The translations under genes and the position numbers were made by a program. 64,000 nucleotides of DNA from JACCZX01 sp963786295 (lineage in GTDB: Bacteria; Pseudomonadota; Gammaproteobacteria; Burkholderiales; Burkholderiaceae_F): positions 1 through 64,000 of the forward strand of contig CAWAYV010000028.1 of NCBI GenBank assembly GCA_963786295.1, written 5' to 3'. Under the pieces are notes generated by a model. It saw only the letters and a list, made by a program, of their open reading frames with translations. It was not told the origin of the DNA and did not search any database. Within the stretch, counting starts at the first letter, position 1. Each line of letters begins with the position of its first letter. Shown piece by piece: positions 45,194 to 53,316 of this stretch.

Positions 45194-46324
45194 TCAAACA
45201 CCGCGCCCGCGCTCGTGCGCAAACCGCACACGAAACTCGCCAAAACGCTGCGCCGCGATGGCTTTGCGCGCCCGCTTCATTAGATCGAGGTAGTAATAGA
45301 GATTGTGAATCGTGTTTAGCCGTGCTCCGAGAATTTCATTGACCCGCTGCAAGTGGTGCAAGTACGCGCGGGTGAACTTTCGACACGCCGGGCAGCCGCA
45401 GGTTTCATCGGGCGGCGCGGTGTCGGTTCGATAGCGGCTGTTGCGCAGCTTGATGTCGCCGTAGCGCGTGAACAGCCAGCCGTTACGGGCGTTGCGCGTC
45501 GGCAACACGCAGTCGAACATGTCGATGCCCACACCGATCGCTTCGATCAGATCCTCCGGCGTGCCGACGCCCATTAAGTAGCGCGGCTTGTCGGCGGGCA
45601 TTCTGGGCGCGGTGTGTGCGAGGATGCGCAACATTTCCTCCTTCGGTTCGCCGACCGAAAGCCCACCGATCGCGTAGCCGTCGAAGCCGATGTCGATGAG
45701 TGCGGCAAGCGATTCGTCGCGTAGCGCCTCGAACATGCCGCCTTGCACGATTCCGAACAGGCTGTTCGAGCTAGCCAAACGATTGAACTCACTCGCACTG
45801 CGTTGCGCCCACCGCATCGAAAGCCGCATCGAATCCGCCGCTTCTTCCTGCTTCGCGATCCGATCGTCGACTTGAAAAGGCGTGCACTCATCGAACACCA
45901 TCGCGATGTCCGCGTCGAGCACGTGCTGAATGCGCATCGATTCTTCGGGCGTGAGAAACAAGCGATCGCCATTTATCGGCGAGGAGAATTGGACGCCTTC
46001 TTCACTGATCTTGCGCAGTTCGCCGAGTGAGAACACCTGAAAACCGCCGGAGTCGGTCAGCAGGGGGCGCGTCCACCCCATGAAACGATGCAAGCCGTCG
46101 TGCGCGCCAATGACATCCAGGCCAGGGCGCAACCACAAATGAAACGTATTGCCGAGAACGATCTGCGCGCCGAGGTCGGTCAACTCGTCGGGCGCCATTG
46201 CCTTGACCGTGCCGTAGGTGCCGACCGGCATGAACACCGGCGTTTCGACTTCACCGCGCGCAAGTGTCAGTCGGCCAGTGCGCGCTGGGCCGTCTTGTGC
46301 GACTACCTTGAACGCCAGACTCAT
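45194..46324 (-). CDS. tgt: Queuine tRNA-ribosyltransferase (tRNA-guanine transglycosylase)
   Basis: This 376-residue enzyme exchanges guanine-34 of GUN tRNAs for preQ1. Catalytic Asp residues are in LLTDSGGFQVFSLGELRKIS and IGVGIDMFDCVLPTRNARNG. The zinc site is CGCPACRKFTRAYLHHL (three Cys and a His). GYAIGGLSVGEPKEEMLRIL and IVQGGMFEALRDESL bind substrate. The frame is intact. Its ATG overlaps the queA stop. queG of the same pathway lies at the far end of the window. Confidence 0.97.
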   Translation of the reverse strand: MSLAFKVVAQDGPARTGRLTLARGEVETPVFMPVGTYGTVKAMAPDELTDLGAQIVLGNTFHLWLRPGLDVIGAHDGLHRFMGWTRPLLTDSGGFQVFSLGELRKISEEGVQFSSPINGDRLFLTPEESMRIQHVLDADIAMVFDECTPFQVDDRIAKQEEAADSMRLSMRWAQRSASEFNRLASSNSLFGIVQGGMFEALRDESLAALIDIGFDGYAIGGLSVGEPKEEMLRILAHTAPRMPADKPRYLMGVGTPEDLIEAIGVGIDMFDCVLPTRNARNGWLFTRYGDIKLRNSRYRTDTAPPDETCGCPACRKFTRAYLHHLQRVNEILGARLNTIHNLYYYLDLMKRARKAIAAQRFGEFRVRFAHERGRGV

Positions 46325-47376
46325 GTTGCGCGCTCGAGCAACATCGAATCACCGTAGCTGAAGAAGCGGTAACGCTGTTCGATCGCATGCATATACGCGG
46401 CCCGAATGCGATCGAGGCCGGCGAATGCGGAGACGAGCATCAGCAACGTCGACTTCGGCAAATGGAAATTAGTCAGCAGCTGATCAACGATCCGGAAGCG
46501 AAAACCCGGTGTAATGAAGAGCGCCGTTTCGCGCGCGCCAGAGCGCACCTGCGATTGCGAGTCATCGGCTGCCGATTCCAATGCTCGCAGGCTTGTCGTG
46601 CCGACTGCAACTATGCGGCGGCCCGCCGCACGCGCTGCGTTGATCGCATGCGCGGCCTGCTCCGAAATTTCATAACGTTCCGAGTGCATTCGGTGCTCCG
46701 CAATTCGTTCAACGCGGACCGGTTGGAACGTGCCCGCGCCGACGTGCAACGTTACGTGCGCGAATTCGATGCCGCGTTCGCGCAGAAGAGTCAACAAGCC
46801 GGTGGTGAAGTGAAGGCCGGCAGTCGGCGCCGCAACCGCGCCCGGGCGCGCCGCGTATACGGTTTGATAACGAAGCGCATCAATTGAATCAGCGGCGTGC
46901 TCGATATACGGCGGCAGTGGCACGAGGCCGTGTTGCGCAAGCGCAGACTGCACGTCGCGGTCGAAGCGAAGCAAGAAAAAGTCATCTTGCCGCCCCTCGA
47001 CGGTAGCGTGCACTTCTTCATCGAAGATCAGATGCGTTCCTGGCCCGGGCGTGTGGCTGGTGCGCACCATCGTCAGCGCGAGAGTCGGTTCGAGCACGCG
47101 TTCGATCAACGCCTCAACCCTGCCGCCGCTTGTCTTGCGCCCCAGCAAGCGCGCGTTGATGACCTTCGTGTCGTTGAACACGAGCAGATCATCATCCCGC
47201 AGCAGCCACTCGATATCGCTGAAGTGCCGATCCTCAAACGTGCCACGCGCAACGTGCAATAGGCGGCTTGCCGCACGATCCGCCAGCGGATACTGCGCAA
47301 TCAGTTCGCGCGGCAAGGCAAAATCGAAGTCGGCAAGAGAAAGGTCGGTATCGATCTGCATGGCTTTACCGGCCAT
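46321..47376 (-). CDS. queA: S-adenosylmethionine:tRNA ribosyltransferase-isomerase
   Basis: QueA adds the cyclopentenediol ring to preQ1-modified tRNA using the ribosyl part of SAM. It has 351 residues from the ATG at 47376, or 346 from the Met at 47361; the latter (QIDTDLSLADFDFALPRELI) fits the family start better. Motifs: LLVFNDTKVINARLLGRKTS, VAAPTAGLHFTTGLLTLLRE, VTLHVGAGTFQPVRVERIAE, VGTTSLRALESAADD and LTNFHLPKSTLLMLVSAFAG. A tRNA-Leu gene ends 4 nt upstream, so the leader is extremely short or is produced by tRNA processing. Confidence 0.96.
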   Translation of the reverse strand: MAGKAMQIDTDLSLADFDFALPRELIAQYPLADRAASRLLHVARGTFEDRHFSDIEWLLRDDDLLVFNDTKVINARLLGRKTSGGRVEALIERVLEPTLALTMVRTSHTPGPGTHLIFDEEVHATVEGRQDDFFLLRFDRDVQSALAQHGLVPLPPYIEHAADSIDALRYQTVYAARPGAVAAPTAGLHFTTGLLTLLRERGIEFAHVTLHVGAGTFQPVRVERIAEHRMHSERYEISEQAAHAINAARAAGRRIVAVGTTSLRALESAADDSQSQVRSGARETALFITPGFRFRIVDQLLTNFHLPKSTLLMLVSAFAGLDRIRAAYMHAIEQRYRFFSYGDSMLLERAT

Positions 47377-47380
47377 GAAG

Positions 47381-47467
47381 TGGTGCCGGGCGAGGGAATC
47401 GAACCCACACTCTGTTGCCAGAACCGGATTTTGAGTCCGGCGCGTCTACCAGTTCCGCCAGCCCGGC
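47381..47467 (-). tRNA. tRNA-Leu (anticodon CAA)
   Basis: This is an 87-nt class II tRNA on the minus strand. The acceptor stem GCCGGGC pairs with GCCCGGC, followed by discriminator A and an encoded CCA (47381-47383). The anticodon stem CCGGA/TCCGG encloses the loop CTCAAAA, giving anticodon CAA for UUG. A long variable arm and the GGTTCGATTCC T-arm are present. It is immediately upstream of queA on the same strand. Confidence 0.96.
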
Positions 47468-47509
47468 CGAATTGGGACGCGGATTATCGCTGATTCGCTA
47501 GCGCGGCCT

Positions 47510-48352
47510 CTAGATCTCGAGGTTATCGATCAAGCGCGTCGTACCGAGCTTTGCTGCTGCAAGTACCACTAGCGGCTCGCCTGCGGCGACTTCCTCAGCA
47601 GCGGGCGGGCGCAAATCACGCCGCCGACGCACGGCCAGGTAATCGACTTTCCAGCCGGCAGCCGCGAGCTCGCGTTGGCCTTCCTGCTCGATTCGATTGA
47701 TGTCAGTTTCGCCAGCAAGCATCCGGTCGCGCGCCTGATTTAGGATTCGATACAGTCGAGGAGCTTCCTTGCGTTCTACGTCAGACAGAAACCGATTGCG
47801 CGAGGACAGCGCAAGCCCGTCCGTATCGCGCACCGTTTCGTGCGGAATGATTTCCGTCGGTAGTGCGAATTGACGGCACATGTTGCGCACGATCATCAGC
47901 TGCTGATAGTCCTTCTTGCCGAACACCGCGACCTTCGGCTGTACGCACGACAGTAGCTTCAGCACAACGGTGGTGACGCCGACGAAAAAACCCGGCCGGA
48001 ACTCGCCCTCGAGTATGTCTCCCAGATCCGACGGCGGGCTCACGCGGTAATTCTGCGGCTCCGGATACATCTCTCGCTCGTTCGGCGCGAATAGCACGTA
48101 GACGCGATTCTGCTGCTGCAGCTTGTCGATGTCGTCCTGCAGAGTCCGCGGGTACTGGTCGAAGTCCTCATTGGGTCCAAACTGCAGCCGATTGACGAAG
48201 ATCGACGCCACGACCGGATCGCCGTGCTGGTGCGCCATTGCCATCAACGCCAGGTGTGCCGCGTGCAGATTGCCCATCGTCGGCACGAACGAGGCTCGAT
48301 TTTGGCCGCGTAGCTGGTCGCGCAGTTCGTCTATCGTGCGAACGACTTTCAT
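47510..48352 (-). CDS. panC: Pantothenate synthetase
   Basis: This 280-residue ligase joins pantoate and beta-alanine with ATP hydrolysis. The start KVVRTIDELRDQLRGQNRAS at 48352 is followed by FVPTMGNLHAAHLALMAMAH (ATP-binding HxxH-type motif; relatives read GNLHEGH), FVNRLQFGPNEDFDQYPRTL, FFVGVTTVVLKLLSCVQPKV, AVFGKKDYQQLMIVRNM and DTDGLALSSRNRFLSDVERK. The motif residue Glu of LHEGH is Ala here, a substitution worth noting. The frame is open upstream into panB in another phase and is not coding there. Co-translated with panB (TGATG). Confidence 0.95.
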   Translation of the reverse strand: MKVVRTIDELRDQLRGQNRASFVPTMGNLHAAHLALMAMAHQHGDPVVASIFVNRLQFGPNEDFDQYPRTLQDDIDKLQQQNRVYVLFAPNEREMYPEPQNYRVSPPSDLGDILEGEFRPGFFVGVTTVVLKLLSCVQPKVAVFGKKDYQQLMIVRNMCRQFALPTEIIPHETVRDTDGLALSSRNRFLSDVERKEAPRLYRILNQARDRMLAGETDINRIEQEGQRELAAAGWKVDYLAVRRRRDLRPPAAEEVAAGEPLVVLAAAKLGTTRLIDNLEI

Positions 48353-49176
48353 CAATACGAATGGTCGGCGGCGGGGAAGGTTCGCTCTTTCACCGCTCGC
48401 ACATACGTGCGCACCGCGGTGGCGATGTCCGGCGCACCGGCCATAAAGTTGCGCACGAACCGTGGTTTTTTGCCGGGGAATACGTCGAGCATGTCGTGCA
48501 GCACCAGCACCTGCCCGGAACAGCCGGCGCCGGCGCCGATGCCGATTGTCACAATCTGTAGTTCGCGCGTTACGCGATCGGCGAGTGCCGCCGGAATCAG
48601 TTCGAGTACCAGCATCGAAGCGCCGGCTGTTTGCAGAGCCAACGCATCGCGCAGTAACTGGTCCGCCGCCGTGTCGGTCTTGCCCTGGATGCGGTAGCCG
48701 CCCAGCGCGTGCACCGACTGCGGCGTGAGTCCCAGGTGTGCGCACACCGGCACGCCACGCGCTACAAAGAACTCGACCGTTGGCGCAAGCCAGGCTCCGC
48801 CTTCGACCTTGACCATTTGAGCGCCGGCCTGCATCAAACGCACGGCGTTGTCGAACGCAGACGTGGGCGTGCCCTGGTAGCTGCCGAAGGGCATGTCGGC
48901 AATCAACCATGCGCGCTGCGTGCCGCGCGCGACGGCGCGGACGTGATACTCGACGTCTTCGACGGTCACCGGCAGGGTCGATGCATGGCCTTGGATGACC
49001 ATGCCGAGCGAATCGCCGACCAGCACGCAATCGACGCCGCAGCTGTCAAGCAGCCGCGCGAAGCTGGCGTCGTAGCACGTCAGCATCGCGATCGGCTCGC
49101 CGCGCGCACGCATGTCGGCCAGCTGCAGCAGCGTGACCGGCTTGGACGCAGGTGTCTCAGATGGATGAACGCTCAT
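48352..49176 (-). CDS. panB: 3-methyl-2-oxobutanoate hydroxymethyltransferase
   Basis: This 274-residue enzyme makes ketopantoate from alpha-ketoisovalerate and methylene-tetrahydrofolate. Motifs: IAMLTCYDASFARLLDSCGV, VLVGDSLGMVIQGHASTLPV, IADMPFGSYQGTPTSAFDNA, VKVEGGAWLAPTVEFFVARG, HLGLTPQSVHALGGYRIQGK and IGIGAGAGCSGQVLVLHDML. The last segment usually reads GIGAGxxxDGQVLVxHD, so the Asp is replaced by Ser. The frame is intact and overlaps the kinase gene upstream by 4 nt. Confidence 0.96.
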   Translation of the reverse strand: MSVHPSETPASKPVTLLQLADMRARGEPIAMLTCYDASFARLLDSCGVDCVLVGDSLGMVIQGHASTLPVTVEDVEYHVRAVARGTQRAWLIADMPFGSYQGTPTSAFDNAVRLMQAGAQMVKVEGGAWLAPTVEFFVARGVPVCAHLGLTPQSVHALGGYRIQGKTDTAADQLLRDALALQTAGASMLVLELIPAALADRVTRELQIVTIGIGAGAGCSGQVLVLHDMLDVFPGKKPRFVRNFMAGAPDIATAVRTYVRAVKERTFPAADHSY

Positions 49177-49841
49177 GCCGCCAGATTGAAGTATTCGCGC
49201 TTACCACGCATCCTGTCGATGCGCGACAGCAGCAGCTGAAAATCTTCGTCACGCTCGATCGGGTTCAGGTTTTCGGTGTTGACGATCAACACCGGCGCGC
49301 CATCGTACTGGTGAAAGAAGCGCGTGTAGCTATCCGACAGCGCGCGCAGATACGTTTCCGAAATGCCCGATTCGATCGGGTTACCGCGGCGGAGCACACG
49401 CTCGACCAATGTGTCGGGCGGCGCCTGCAAATAGATCACGAGATCAGGCAGCGGCGCCTGGGGCCGCAATTGCGCGAAAATCTGCTCGTACAGCTTCAGC
49501 TCGTCGTCGGCCAACGTCAGGCGCGCGAAAAGAGGGTCCTTCTCGAGAAGGAAGTCAGCTACTACGGACGATCGAAATAGATCGAGCTGTGTAACCTCGC
49601 CGAGCTGCTGCACGCGTTGAAACAGAAAGAACAACTGCGTCGGCAGCGCGTAACGCGCCTGGTCGCGGTAAAAGCGCTCCAAAAACGGGTTCGACTCCGG
49701 CTGCTCGAGCAGCGTGTGCGCCGAGTAATGCTGCCCGAGCTTGGCAGCAAGCGACGTCTTGCCGGCACCAATCGGGCCTTCGATCACGATGTACTGATAC
49801 TTGCCTGGCAGGCGCACGCTATTGCTCAGCGGACTCTTCAA
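49173..49841 (-). CDS. Deoxynucleoside kinase (dGK/dCK family)
   Basis: This 222-residue kinase phosphorylates deoxynucleosides for salvage. The P-loop is YIVIEGPIGAGKTSLAAKLG. ESNPFLERFYRDQARYALPT and SVVADFLLEKDPLFARLTLA match the family, and DLVIYLQAPPDTLVERVLRR with NPIESGISETYLRALSDSYT forms the lid and Asp region. The position between folK and panB is common in Burkholderiales. Which deoxynucleoside is preferred cannot be told. Confidence 0.9.
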   Translation of the reverse strand: MKSPLSNSVRLPGKYQYIVIEGPIGAGKTSLAAKLGQHYSAHTLLEQPESNPFLERFYRDQARYALPTQLFFLFQRVQQLGEVTQLDLFRSSVVADFLLEKDPLFARLTLADDELKLYEQIFAQLRPQAPLPDLVIYLQAPPDTLVERVLRRGNPIESGISETYLRALSDSYTRFFHQYDGAPVLIVNTENLNPIERDEDFQLLLSRIDRMRGKREYFNLAA

Positions 49842-50325
49842 GCAACTCGACGCGTTGATCGGAGACCGCTTTCATAAAGTCGCTGGCCGATCCTTGTCCC
49901 GGAATACGAATTTCGGGCGCGAGATCGAGCAACGGCTTAAGTACGAACGCGCGCTGGTGCAGCCGCGGGTGCGGCAGGGTCAGTGGCGTGCTCTGGATGA
50001 TCATGTCGCCGAGCAGCAGCAGATCCAGGTCTACATTCCGCGGCGCATTTTTCTTCTGGCCTTGGCCACGGCGCTTGCGGCCGAGCATCAATTCGATATC
50101 GAGCAGATGCAGCAGTAACCCATACGGCTCAAGCGCTGTATCGAGCTTCGCCACCGCGTTGACGTAGTCAGGTCCGGTCGCATCGATGGGCGCAGATTTG
50201 TAGAACGGTGAAACGGCCACGAGCTCGGATTGTTCGAGCGAGCGCAACGAGTCGAACGCCGCTTTTAGCGACTCGACCAAATCACCCTGATTGGCCCCCA
50301 GCCCGATGTATGCGGTTCTTTTCAC
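49819..50325 (-). CDS. folK: 2-amino-4-hydroxy-6-hydroxymethyldihydropteridine pyrophosphokinase
   Basis: This 168-residue folate-pathway enzyme has the motifs AYIGLGANQGDLVESLKAAF, VAVSPFYKSAPIDATGPDYV, LLLHLLDIELMLGRKR, APRNVDLDLLLLGDMIIQST (the HPPK signature, here with Asn in place of the usual RxxDLDLL Arg-Thr spacing) and LTLPHPRLHQRAFVLKPLLD. The frame is intact. It overlaps the kinase start by 23 nt and follows pcnB by 6 nt. Confidence 0.95.
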   Translation of the reverse strand: MKRTAYIGLGANQGDLVESLKAAFDSLRSLEQSELVAVSPFYKSAPIDATGPDYVNAVAKLDTALEPYGLLLHLLDIELMLGRKRRGQGQKKNAPRNVDLDLLLLGDMIIQSTPLTLPHPRLHQRAFVLKPLLDLAPEIRIPGQGSASDFMKAVSDQRVELLEESAEQ

Positions 50326-50331
50326 AGACCC

Positions 50332-51699
50332 TTAAGCAACACTTGTCGCGTTTTCTCCACCGCGTCCGCCCCGTCGCCGGCGGCGTCGAGTCCCCGTAAC
50401 CGACGTCGACCCCCCGTCGCGGGCGGCTTCGCCGATCATTTGCTCGCGCTCCTCGTGGCTCGCTTGCGAAAAGGCGGTCCACCAATCGCCCAGCGTTACC
50501 GGAATCTCATCAGCGGCCGCACGCAAAAGCAGGAAATCATAACCGGCACGAAAGCGCAGGTGATCGACCAGTCGGAACGGTGAGCGGCCGGTCCGGCGCT
50601 CAAACCGCGGCTGCAAACCCCAGATTTCGCGCATATCTGACACGAAGCGGCGCTGGATCGCGAGCTTTTCGGTTTGCGCGTCGATTGTTTCATCGATCGC
50701 ATGATTCAACGCCGGAATCCGATGCTCGTTCCGGGCGAGGCGCGCGTTCCACTTGACCAGTACGTCATGCCAAAGCAAGGTGGCGAACAAGAATCCGGGC
50801 GAGATCGACTTGCCCGCGCGTACCCGTTCATCGGTACGCGATAGAGCGAGCATCACAAAGCGTTCGCCGGCGGGCTGTTCGAGAATCACATCGAGCAACG
50901 GCAGCAGGCCGTGATGCAGACCCTCCGCGCGGAGCCGCGTGATGCACGCTACCGAATGGCCGCTGGTCAGCAGCTTCAGCATCTCATCGAACAAGCGCGC
51001 GGGCGGCACGTTCTCGATCAGCTCGGCCATCCGGTGGATCGGTTCGCGCGTGGCCTCGTCGATCGCAAATCCGAGCTTGGCTGCAAACCGCACGGCGCGC
51101 AGCATGCGGACCGGATCTTCGCGGTAGCGCTCGGCCGGCTCACCGATCATCCGCAGACGGCGCGCGCGCAGGTCCTTGACGCCGTCGTGATAGTCGAGAA
51201 CGTCACCGGTGGTCGGGTCGTAATAGAGCGCGTTAATCGTGAAGTCACGCCGCGCTGAATCGTCGTTCTGCTCGCCGTACAGGTTGTCGGCCAGGACGCG
51301 GCCGTGTTCGTCGATCACGCGGTCCACGTTAACGAGCGCGCGAAAAGTGGACACCTCGATCGTCTCCTGTCCGAACATGACGTGCACCAGCTTGAAGCGG
51401 CGGCCGATGATGAACGCGCGACGAAAATGCGGTTTGATCTGCTCGGGCGTCGCATCGGTGGCGATGTCGAAGTCTTTCGGCGCAATGTCGAGCAGCAGGT
51501 CGCGCACTGCGCCGCCGACGATGTAGGCGCGATGACCAGCCTTCTGCAGCGTCTCGCAGACGCGCAGCGCGGAACGCGAGACAAGCTCACGGTTGATATG
51601 GTGCTCGCTTGCTGGGATGCGCTTCGGCTCGCGACCGCCGCCGCGCTTCGGCTTGCGCTTGAAAAGCGTGTGAACCCTTTCGATGACCCGCTTGATCAT
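50332..51699 (-). CDS. pcnB: Poly(A) polymerase I
   Basis: This 455-residue class II nucleotidyltransferase adds 3' poly(A) tails that promote RNA decay. The catalytic region reads AYIVGGAVRDLLLDIAPKDF, DIATDATPEQIKPHFRRAFI, with the second catalytic Asp in RRDFTINALYYDPTTGDVLD, then RRLRMIGEPAERYREDPVRM LRAVRFAAKL. A C-terminal tail rich in Arg (RRRRRGGRGG) is typical of PcnB rather than CCA-adding enzyme. The frame is intact. Its ATG overlaps the HAD gene stop. Confidence 0.95.
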   Translation of the reverse strand: MIKRVIERVHTLFKRKPKRGGGREPKRIPASEHHINRELVSRSALRVCETLQKAGHRAYIVGGAVRDLLLDIAPKDFDIATDATPEQIKPHFRRAFIIGRRFKLVHVMFGQETIEVSTFRALVNVDRVIDEHGRVLADNLYGEQNDDSARRDFTINALYYDPTTGDVLDYHDGVKDLRARRLRMIGEPAERYREDPVRMLRAVRFAAKLGFAIDEATREPIHRMAELIENVPPARLFDEMLKLLTSGHSVACITRLRAEGLHHGLLPLLDVILEQPAGERFVMLALSRTDERVRAGKSISPGFLFATLLWHDVLVKWNARLARNEHRIPALNHAIDETIDAQTEKLAIQRRFVSDMREIWGLQPRFERRTGRSPFRLVDHLRFRAGYDFLLLRAAADEIPVTLGDWWTAFSQASHEEREQMIGEAARDGGSTSVTGTRRRRRRGGRGGENATSVA

Positions 51700-52382
51700 G
51701 CCGCGGTGGCTTTACAAACCGGATCGAATAGCTGCAGGGTTTGCCAGCCGCGTTCATGCGCGATTGCAATCAGTCGCGCGTCGCCGTTCGTGACGACGGG
51801 GTGCGTGACGCGCTCGAGCAGCGGCAAATCGTTGATCGAATCGCCATAGCAGATCGTGATCGTGTCGTCCCAGGTGCTCCCGCGCGCCGCCAGCCACTCG
51901 CCGACCTTGCGTACCTTGCCATCCTGATACGTGTGTGTGCCGACATAGCCGCCGGTAAATTGATCGCCACTCGTTTCGGGCTGCACCGCGAGCACATGCT
52001 CAATGCCGAACTCGCGCGCAATCGGCGTGACGACGTACGCGTTGGTGCCGGTCACCAGCGCCAGCTCGTCACCGCGGTTGCGGTGCGATTCCACGAGCGC
52101 CAACGCTTCGCTTCGAATGTGCGGACGAACATGCTGGTCCATAAATTGCCGATGCCACGCATCGAGCATCGCACGCGGAAAGAGCGACAGCAGTTCCATC
52201 TGAAATCGGACATAGCCTTCGACGTCGAACGTACCGGCCTGGTACGTCCGAGCGAATTCTTGAATGCGTGCGCCGTAAACAACCGGATCCAGCCCGCCCT
52301 TGTTGACGACGAAGTACGACCAGGTATCTGCGCTGTCGATCGGCAGCAACGTATGGTCAAGGTCGAACAGGGCTAATCGCAC
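51696..52382 (-). CDS. HAD-IB family phosphatase (SerB-like)
   Basis: This 228-residue haloacid dehalogenase-type hydrolase uses the nucleophile motif LALFDLDHTLLPIDSADTW, with motif II in LVTGTNAYVVTPIAREFGIE and motif IV in ICYGDSINDLPLLERVTHPV. It is the HAD-IB hydrolase of the subtype common next to pcnB in betaproteobacteria. The start is a GTG at 52382 with no clear ribosome site, because a 120-bp palindromic element abuts it. The substrate is probably a small phosphorylated metabolite such as histidinol or serine phosphate. Confidence 0.88.
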   Translation of the reverse strand: MRLALFDLDHTLLPIDSADTWSYFVVNKGGLDPVVYGARIQEFARTYQAGTFDVEGYVRFQMELLSLFPRAMLDAWHRQFMDQHVRPHIRSEALALVESHRNRGDELALVTGTNAYVVTPIAREFGIEHVLAVQPETSGDQFTGGYVGTHTYQDGKVRKVGEWLAARGSTWDDTITICYGDSINDLPLLERVTHPVVTNGDARLIAIAHERGWQTLQLFDPVCKATAA

Positions 52383-52385
52383 TTA

Positions 52386-52505
52386 GGAAGCTCTGCAAAA
52401 CTACTGCGCGGGCCAATCTCGCGCCTCCGGTGCTCAACGTAGCTCTCGTACGCCTCCGCTCCTCGGCGCGACCTTGGCCCGCTCGCTACGTTTTTCAGAG
52501 CTTCC
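52386..52505. repeat. 120-bp palindromic element (long imperfect hairpin)
   Basis: The ends ggaagctctgcaaaac (52386-52401) and gtttttcagagcttcc (52490-52505) are inverted copies with one mismatch. Inside them gcgggccaatctcgcgcc and ggcgcgaccttggcccgc are inverted copies with two mismatches. The whole can fold into one long hairpin. It lies between hda and the HAD gene. The form suggests a dispersed palindromic repeat or a miniature mobile element; no target duplication is evident. Confidence 0.8.
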
Positions 52506-52556
52506 CCAGGCAATGACGGCGCAGCAGGCATCGACGAATCTTACGGCCGGCTCGGG

Positions 52557-53252
52557 CTAGGCGGCATCCTCAGCCCAGTGCCGGACAAGCGGTACGGTCA
52601 GCTGTTTCTTTACCGATAATGCGTAGGTATCGAGTGCGTCGACAACCGCCACCAGCGTCCGCATGTCGCGCGGCATGTGCGTCAGCAGGTAGTCCACTAC
52701 TTCAGCGGAGAGCGCGAAGCCGCGCGAGGCGGCATGCGCCGACAGCGCACGCGCCTTTTCATCGTCGCTGAGTGCGTGCACCTGATAAACCAGCCCCCAT
52801 GCCAGGCGTGTACGAACGTCGTCGCGTAAGGTCAGGTGCATCGGCGCCGCATTGCCGGCGCCGACAAAGCGCGCTGTGCCGTCGGAGCGGATCTCGTTCA
52901 ACAGTACAAACAGCCGCTGTTGCTGCGATTCGCTCAATAGGTCGACGTCATCGACGACGTAGATGTGCTGGCGCGCGTCGAACGCCGGAACTTCGCCTTG
53001 CCGTGCCTCTAAACCGAGCGCCTGCAGCAAGTGAGAGCGGCCGGCGCCGGTCTCGCCCCATAAGTAAACAAATCGTTCGCCACCGCCGGTCGCAATTGCG
53101 CGCAAAGCGGCGACCACTTCGGCGTTGCGGCCGACGACGAAGTTGTCGAGAGCAGGCTTGGGCGGCTTGACCAGATCCAGCGTTAACTGACGCGGGGTGC
53201 TCACGATTGGATGCGGACGCGGGAAGGTTTTAGAAGCAATCACCAACGGCAA
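52557..53252 (-). CDS. hda: DnaA regulatory inactivator Hda (DnaA-like AAA+ protein)
   Basis: This 231-residue DnaA-related AAA+ protein, with the beta clamp, stimulates DnaA-ATP hydrolysis. It begins after a short tail with QLTLDLVKPPKPALDNFVVG, where QLTLDL matches the clamp-binding motif of Hda (QLxLDx). The P-loop is variant (GETGAGRSHLLQALG), as usual for Hda. YVVDDVDLLSESQQQRLFVL is Walker B, and LAWGLVYQVHALSDDEKARA is sensor-2 related. The frame is intact. Confidence 0.92.
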   Translation of the reverse strand: MPLVIASKTFPRPHPIVSTPRQLTLDLVKPPKPALDNFVVGRNAEVVAALRAIATGGGERFVYLWGETGAGRSHLLQALGLEARQGEVPAFDARQHIYVVDDVDLLSESQQQRLFVLLNEIRSDGTARFVGAGNAAPMHLTLRDDVRTRLAWGLVYQVHALSDDEKARALSAHAASRGFALSAEVVDYLLTHMPRDMRTLVAVVDALDTYALSVKKQLTVPLVRHWAEDAA

Positions 53253-53316
53253 CTAGAATCGCGCTCCGACTGCCGGCGTTGATCTATTGGGCGCGCGGCA
53301 GTTTACCGTTCGTTCG

